Shown piece by piece: positions 5,585-7,358 of a stretch of DNA of 7,358 bases. This stretch comes from Methanomassiliicoccaceae archaeon. Lineage in GTDB: Archaea; Thermoplasmatota; Thermoplasmata; Methanomassiliicoccales; UBA472. The notes under the pieces are model-generated. The model was not told the DNA's origin. It saw nothing but the letters and a program-made list of their open reading frames with translations, and did no database searches. The DNA lies in contig JACXTO010000057.1 of assembly GCA_016919565.1 (NCBI GenBank), positions 1-7,358 of the forward strand, in the 5' to 3' direction. A program made the position numbers and the translations under genes. Each line of letters begins with the position of its first letter. The stretch's first letter is position 1.

Positions 5585-6505
5585 ATGAACGAATCCAACG
5601 ACCTAAGAGACCTGGTGCAGAAGCGCAAGTTCCTCTTCTTCGGAGGGAAGGGGGGCGTCGGCAAGACCACCATGGCCGCCTCCACTGCGCTCTGGCTGGC
5701 GGACCAGGGGTACAGCACCCTCATCGTCGCCACCGACCCCACCGTCTCCCTCTCGGCTATCTTCGAGCAGAACATCAGCGCGACGGAGATCACCCCGATC
5801 GACTGCTCCTGCCGGCTGAGCGGGCTCAACATCAACCCCAAGAAGGCGATGGGCGTCTTCCAAAGCCGAATGACTGGCATGATGGAAGGGATGTCCTCGC
5901 TCTTTGGCAGCGAGCTCCTCAGCACCCCCTGCACCGAGGAGATAGCGGCCTTCGACCAGTTCGTCAGCTACATGCAGGACTCGGACCACGACAAGGTGGT
6001 CTTCGATACCGCGCCGACCGGCCATACCCTTCGCGAACTCAGCATGCCGTTCGACTGGTCCGGCTACATTTCCAACCAGATCCAGAACCGGAAGGAACTG
6101 TCGGAGATGCTCGGCTTCGTGTACGACGAGAGCATGATCGACGATCTTAGGAAGGAGAAGCTGCGATACGACAACGCGATCAAGGGGCTGGCCGACCAGA
6201 GCACATCGGCCTTCACGCTGGTGCTCCTGCCGGAGAAGCTCCCGATCGAGGAGACCGCTCGGGCGTTCGAGGACCTGGGCGGCTTCGGGATCAAGGTGCC
6301 TGCCCTGATTATCAACGAGGTCATCCCGCCCGAGGTCCTGAAGGGCAATTGGTTCCTGGAGAAGCGGAGGGCGACGCAGGACCGCTATCTGGTCGAGATC
6401 CATCAACGCTTCAGCGGCACGATAAGGAAGGAGGTGCCGCTGCTGGAGACCGATGTGTATGGGATCGAGAACCTCAGGAAGATAGGAGGTCATCTCTATG
6501 ACTGA
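5585..6505 (+). CDS. arsA: ArsA/Get3-family anion-transporting ATPase, single-domain
   Basis: A 306-residue cytoplasmic P-loop ATPase. The deviant Walker A motif GGKGGVGKTT is at 20-29, with the signature lysine K22. Switch I is the TDPTVSLSAIF segment with catalytic D51, and switch II is FDTAPTGHTLREL at 140-152, diagnostic of ArsA/Get3. LLPEKLPIEETARAFEDL and the C-terminal ETDVYGIENLRKIGGHL complete the fold. It has one ATPase half and would act as a homodimer, unlike the two-half bacterial arsenite ATPase. PCTEEIAAFD at 115-124 matches the E. coli ArsA segment containing its arsenite ligand Cys113, placing C116 at that site; an extra pair, C74-S-C76, lies just before LSGLNINP. The CxxC zinc motif of Get3 is not evident. 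Its 3' end overlaps the next gene by 8 bases. Arsenite or another soft-metal role is inferred from the cysteines and partner; tail-anchored protein targeting is the alternative. Confidence 0.88.
   Translation: MNESNDLRDLVQKRKFLFFGGKGGVGKTTMAASTALWLADQGYSTLIVATDPTVSLSAIFEQNISATEITPIDCSCRLSGLNINPKKAMGVFQSRMTGMMEGMSSLFGSELLSTPCTEEIAAFDQFVSYMQDSDHDKVVFDTAPTGHTLRELSMPFDWSGYISNQIQNRKELSEMLGFVYDESMIDDLRKEKLRYDNAIKGLADQSTSAFTLVLLPEKLPIEETARAFEDLGGFGIKVPALIINEVIPPEVLKGNWFLEKRRATQDRYLVEIHQRFSGTIRKEVPLLETDVYGIENLRKIGGHLYD
6485..6490 (+). promoter_or_regulatory. Shine-Dalgarno site inside arsA for the CC-protein
   Basis: GGAGGT lies within the last codons of the arsA-like gene, 7 bases before the ATG at 6498. 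With the ATGACTGA overlap it indicates translational coupling, so the two proteins are probably made in step. Confidence 0.7.
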
Positions 6506-6824
6506 GAAGATGCGCGTCATCCTGCTTTCCTTCGCTTGCTGCAATCCGAAGCTGGCGGTGCATGACCAGCAGTACCTGAAGGTCATCCAGGAGGCTTTGG
6601 AGCGGACCGGCCAGGAAGCTCAGCTTGACCTGGTGCATGTCACCGAGGCGATGATGTCGAAGAAGTTCGCCTTCATGTCCGAGATCATGCCCCTGTTCGA
6701 CAAATACGGTTCGGCAATTGCGCCAGCCATCTTCGTCAACGAGAAGCTGGAGCTCTTCGGCGGCGTTCCGACGGTGGAGAAGCTGGTTGAGGTGTTCTCG
6801 AAATACCGCGATCCAGCTCCCTGA
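6498..6824 (+). CDS. Small thioredoxin-fold-like protein with vicinal cysteines, ArsD-like
   Basis: A 108-residue soluble protein. After a first beta strand (MRVILLSFA) comes the vicinal pair C14-C15, at the same place where the arsenic metallochaperone ArsD has its Cys12-Cys13 pair at the start of a thioredoxin-like fold. A helix follows (QYLKVIQEALERTG), then strand LDLVHV, and near the end APAIFVNEKLELFGGVPTVEKLVEVF, the strand-turn-strand-helix ending of thioredoxin-like proteins. C14 and C15 are the only cysteines, so ArsD's third conserved cysteine (Cys18) is missing. ATGACTGA joins this start to the arsA-like stop, an 8-base overlap, so the protein probably works with the ATPase. The likely role is to receive or deliver a thiol-bound metal or metalloid. 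ArsD homology is inferred from fold, cysteine position and partner, not from close sequence identity. Confidence 0.75.
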   Translation: MTEKMRVILLSFACCNPKLAVHDQQYLKVIQEALERTGQEAQLDLVHVTEAMMSKKFAFMSEIMPLFDKYGSAIAPAIFVNEKLELFGGVPTVEKLVEVFSKYRDPAP

Positions 6825-6890
6825 AGGGGCCCTGCGCCACCACAGCATCCCACGTCAGTAAGGTCTTGGGGGACGTAGCGCTTATCGAAA

Positions 6891-6900
6891 CCTTTTATGC
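6891..6900 (+). promoter_or_regulatory. TATA-like box for a leaderless QueG-like transcript
   Basis: CCTTTTATGC is preceded by CGAAA, resembling a TFB-recognition element. The usual spacing of about 26-27 bases puts transcription start on or beside the ATG at 6923. A GGAGG at 6906-6910 would then lie outside the mRNA and be a chance match; its distance of 12 bases from the ATG is also longer than usual. Confidence 0.5.
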
Positions 6901-6922
6901 GCCCAGGAGGCATGGTCGACCG

Positions 6923-7358
6923 ATGAATTCGAGTTTGAAGGAACAGCTGCGCAGGAAGTGCGCCTCCTTGGATATACCGATGGTTGGGGTCGCACCAGTA
7001 GAGCGCTGGGAGAAGCCACCATTCGAGCCCTGGGTGCCGAAGGATTTCTGGCCTCATTCGATCCTTCCAGAGGCGAGGTCGGTCGTGGTCATCGGCCTGC
7101 CGATCACGCTCCCGATCCTCGAGACCTCCCCCTCCATTTTCTACCATGAGCTTTACAAGAACGTCAACTCGCTACTGGACCAGTACACCTACCGCTTGGC
7201 GCTCTACCTGACCGAGAAGGGATTCCCGTCGATCTACGCGCCCAGGGATGCCTATGGCCACATCAGCCTGCTGAAGGACAAGCCGCTGGCATTCTTCTCC
7301 CATCGCCATGCGGCGTTCCTGGCGGGACTTGGCTCGTTCGGGGTGAGCAACATGGTCC
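6923..7358 (+). CDS. QueG-like / COG1600 iron-sulfur protein, N-terminal part
   Basis: The first 145 codons of a gene cut by the right edge. The protein starts MNSSLKEQLR with GVAPVERW (22-29), LPEARSVVVIGLPI at 48-61 and, near the cut, HRHAAFLAGLGSFGVSN at 128-143. The order of an LPEA.SVVVIG strand and an A..AGLG.xG loop is typical of the N-terminal domain of epoxyqueuosine reductase and related cobalamin-binding proteins; the double 4Fe-4S region expected after it is not visible. The segment before AGLG reads KPLAFFSHRHAAFL, unlike the D-x-x-P-V-x-E-R pattern of true QueG, so the catalytic aspartate appears absent. The start at 6923 has stop-free upstream alternatives only out of frame and fits the TATA-like box. 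It follows the ArsA/CC pair by 98 bases but has its own promoter. True queuosine function is unlikely in an archaeon. Confidence 0.72.
   Translation, partial: MNSSLKEQLRRKCASLDIPMVGVAPVERWEKPPFEPWVPKDFWPHSILPEARSVVVIGLPITLPILETSPSIFYHELYKNVNSLLDQYTYRLALYLTEKGFPSIYAPRDAYGHISLLKDKPLAFFSHRHAAFLAGLGSFGVSNMV

Noticed and set aside
5603..6586. Long minus-strand frame of 327 codons opposite the arsA-like gene.
   Set aside because: The plus strand carries an unmistakable Walker A motif, switch II and family-wide matches; the opposite frame is a codon-bias shadow.
6912..6926. Tiny ATG-GTC-GAC-CGA-TGA frame after GGAGG before the QueG-like gene.
   Set aside because: Four codons with only one base between GGAGG and ATG, and it probably lies upstream of the predicted transcription start.

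Overview
The window looks archaeal, most like a Thermoplasmatota/Methanomassiliicoccales-type euryarchaeote, though this is inferred from gene content and not proven. The signs are archaeal TATA-like boxes instead of bacterial -10/-35 elements, a mix of strong Shine-Dalgarno (SD) and apparently leaderless starts, a COG4880-type secreted beta-propeller, a winged-helix regulator fused to two membrane helices, a single-domain ArsA/Get3 ATPase, and a rubrerythrin. The DNA is fairly GC-rich and densely coding. No rRNA, tRNA, CRISPR array or insertion sequence was seen.

Layout. Positions 1-4010 are read on the minus strand. Going down from about 4000 the order is: a large exported beta-propeller glycoprotein candidate (3973-2117); a membrane-anchored ArsR-type regulator (2052-1498); a RimK/glutathione-synthetase-like ATP-grasp ligase (1374-505); and the N-terminal third of a glutamate-cysteine-ligase-2-like (GCS2) carboxylate-amine ligase that runs off the left edge (415-1). 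From 4184 onward the intact genes are on the plus strand: a four-helix membrane protein (4184-4549), rubrerythrin (4631-5170), an ArsA-like ATPase (5585-6505) overlapped by a small vicinal-cysteine, ArsD-like protein (6498-6824), and the first 145 codons of a QueG-like (COG1600) protein that runs off the right edge (6923-7358). The 414-base gap between rubrerythrin and arsA holds a decayed minus-strand membrane-protein gene that resembles the C-terminal end of an ABC-2 permease.

How the genes may work together. The ATP-grasp enzyme and the GCS2-like ligase form a pair of amide-bond-forming enzymes that probably make or extend a small peptide or amino-acid conjugate of unknown identity. The ArsA-like ATPase and its overlapping CC-containing partner look like a minimal ATPase plus thiol chaperone for a soft metal or metalloid, with no pump gene in view. 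The beta-propeller and the membrane-bound regulator are neighbours on one strand and could be an envelope protein with its sensor, but nothing in the sequence proves this. Rubrerythrin adds peroxide defence expected of an anaerobe. The most interesting parts are the ArsA/CC-protein cassette, the ligase pair, and a QueG-family gene in a presumed archaeon, where queuosine synthesis is not expected.
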